DNA of 64,000 nucleotides from NCBI RefSeq assembly GCF_000725495.1, contig NZ_JNZD01000018.1:1-64000 (forward strand), given 5' to 3'. Within the stretch, counting starts at the first letter, position 1. Each line of letters begins with the position of its first letter. Made by a program: the position numbers and the translations under genes. The notes beneath the pieces were generated by a model. It did not search any database and was not told where the DNA came from. It was given only the letters and a program-made list of their open reading frames with translations. Source of the stretch: Streptomyces aureus. Its GTDB lineage: Bacteria > Actinomycetota > Actinomycetes > Streptomycetales > Streptomycetaceae. Shown piece by piece: positions 63,901 to 64,000 of the stretch.

Positions 63901-64000
63901 TCCAGCCGCAGCTCCGTCGCGGCCAGCCGCTGCTCGTCCAGCCGGGCGCCCTCGGACGCGGCGAGCGGTCCGGGCACGCCGGCCAGGGCCGATCCCTGCC
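60975..64000 (-). CDS. AfsR/SARP-type regulator with NB-ARC and TPR, partial at the window end
   Basis: The C-terminal ~1000 residues are inside; the N-terminal DNA-binding domain lies past 64000. Visible: BTAD (EARL-type, LVSLTGRHPLREGLCRLLMLALYRSGRQAEAL), a ~260-residue Pro/Gly linker with repeats of GPP-A-GTGP type, NB-ARC with P-loop GGMAGIGKTTLAVHW and VLLDNARDTEQV, then about six TPRs. It is a paralogue of the gene at 41278 (matching PDGQLYVNLRGFD against PDGSLYVNLRGYD). The two flank the secretion-like locus. Confidence 0.9.
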   Translation of the reverse strand, partial: QGSALAGVPGPLAASEGARLDEQRLAATELRLEVEVELGRHGEVIGELVSLTGRHPLREGLCRLLMLALYRSGRQAEALAAYRGTRATLVAELGVEPGAALRDLNDRILAADPTLDARPSPGGAPPFPAAESRPDVGPSAHRDLPVDGGPPVDTGPPTGMGPSAGTGSPTGVGSPADIGPPAGTGPSAGIGSRTGIGSRTDIGPPVDVGPPAGTGPSGTAGPSGDIVPPPPVPSAAPGPSEQGPSAPGSPAPGPAGAPGSPAPSAPPARPAAPAPGGAPAPGPPGPAPSEPPAPAAKPVLPSAPQAAVPAQLPADLPTFAGREAELERVRALLPGTGHAPDSVVISAIGGMAGIGKTTLAVHWAHEMAGRFPDGQLYVNLRGFDPTGVVVAPEDAIRTFLDALGVPPMRIPAGLDAQAALYRSMLARRRVLVLLDNARDTEQVRPLLPGAPGCLVIVTSRNQLTGLVAAEGAYPLTLDQLTPEEAHDLLARRLGTERPAAEPDAADEIITRCARLPLALSIVAAHAAAHPGFPLSAIVDELRESHGSLDAFTGGEDITTDVRAVFSWSYRALSAPAARLFHLLGLHSGPDISAPAAAALAGLPARETRGLLVELTRAHLLTEHFPGRYTLHDLLRVYAAERVEADESPEERELALERLLSWYLHTADAAYPHITPRRRPIPLDPPPALCRPLTFTTYDEALGWCERERSNLVSAVHTAAAHGRHGIAWRLPAVLWGFFYLRSHMHDWLDTAGTGLAAARAAGDRWGEAQGLADLAAALRSSGRLGETIDHLHRAMVAYRDLGDHDGRGSAVSNLGDAYLQSGQLAKAVEYTRRGLAIERVIGGAWGEGIALNNLGDAYQRQGRFEDAVDCLERALAVLRASGNRWVEGVTLDILGTVHRRLGQYGAAVEYHLQALKTHRDIGNRWGEGHTLGNLGDVHLDADEPDAARDSWREALSIFAEFDHPDAEKVRARLGRLPDGPHDTRDARGEGTPGARAAPGDDEPEPAV
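63355..63550 (-). repeat. 18-bp-type imperfect repeats in the regulator linker
   Basis: Degenerate units related to GGTCCGATGTCCGCGGGCGA, coding GPP(A/V)(G/D)-(T/I/V)G-like hexapeptides on the minus strand, with an exact local duplication of TACGCGATCCGATGCCCG at about 63400 and 63418. Slippage-prone linker between BTAD and NB-ARC. Confidence 0.6.

Noticed and set aside
41278-64000. Integrative conjugative element boundaries (att repeats, integrase, tRNA target)
   Set aside because: I looked for an integrase, Rep protein, relaxase, tRNA gene or long terminal repeats and saw none within the window.

Overview
The window is high-GC actinobacterial chromosome, almost certainly from a Streptomyces. 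Evidence: extreme third-position GC, many GTG starts and 4-base GTGA/ATGA overlaps, a DUF5753/DUF397 regulator pair, two large AfsR/SARP-type regulators, and a core gene order that I recall from S. coelicolor (groEL2, cold-shock gene, MoaD-like, threonine-synthase-like, gpgS, otsA, otsB, nagK, nagA, cdgB, terD). I see no tRNA, rRNA, CRISPR array, integrase or insertion sequence.

Region 1 (1-13750) is mixed metabolism and regulation: a saccharopine-dehydrogenase-like reductase facing a DJ-1/AraC regulator, an HD-type protein, an MFS exporter, a DinB-GNAT fusion, a DUF4031 pair, then a cell-wall sugar recycling operon (MurR/RpiR regulator, murQ, EIIBC permease), an XRE/DUF397 pair and an Old Yellow Enzyme.

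Region 2 (13950-31200) is conserved core. groEL stands alone behind a promoter covered by two CIRCE operators. A cold-shock gene follows. Then comes a translationally coupled pair, a threonine-synthase-like PLP enzyme and a MoaD-like sulfur carrier, behind a clear SAM-I riboswitch; this fits a protein-thiocarboxylate route to homocysteine better than threonine synthesis. Next are gpgS, otsA and otsB (glucosylglycerate and trehalose), nagK-nagA with a DasR-type site, a PfkB kinase, a membrane-anchored carbohydrate-binding protein, the diguanylate cyclase cdgB with BldD-like and Crp-like sites upstream, a flavin reductase behind two DosR-like palindromes, arfB and terD.

Region 3 (31200-41110) holds a lipoprotein M1 peptidase, hypothetical proteins, a pentapeptide-repeat protein, an FAD oxidoreductase broken by a frameshift plus a stop, an MDR/MFS pair, another FAD oxidase, a rhomboid-like protein and a GNAT enzyme.

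Region 4 (41278-64000) is the most unusual part: a type IV secretion-like locus. It has two peptidoglycan hydrolases (SLT and NlpC/P60), two small VirB2-like membrane proteins, a VirB6-like protein, a VirB3/VirB4-N-like SCO6880-family protein, a VirB4-type ATPase and a VirD4-type coupling protein. No relaxase, integrase or replication gene is present. A 565-residue unknown protein with a basic tail and a small basic ORF lie downstream. An ECF sigma factor gene is at one edge, and two AfsR-like NB-ARC/TPR regulators flank the locus. Four transcription units on the + strand share a promoter-like GAACCGC...CGTTG motif, and related motifs lie upstream of the divergent unit and of the sigma gene. 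I propose a sigma-controlled protein-secretion machine rather than a conjugative element.
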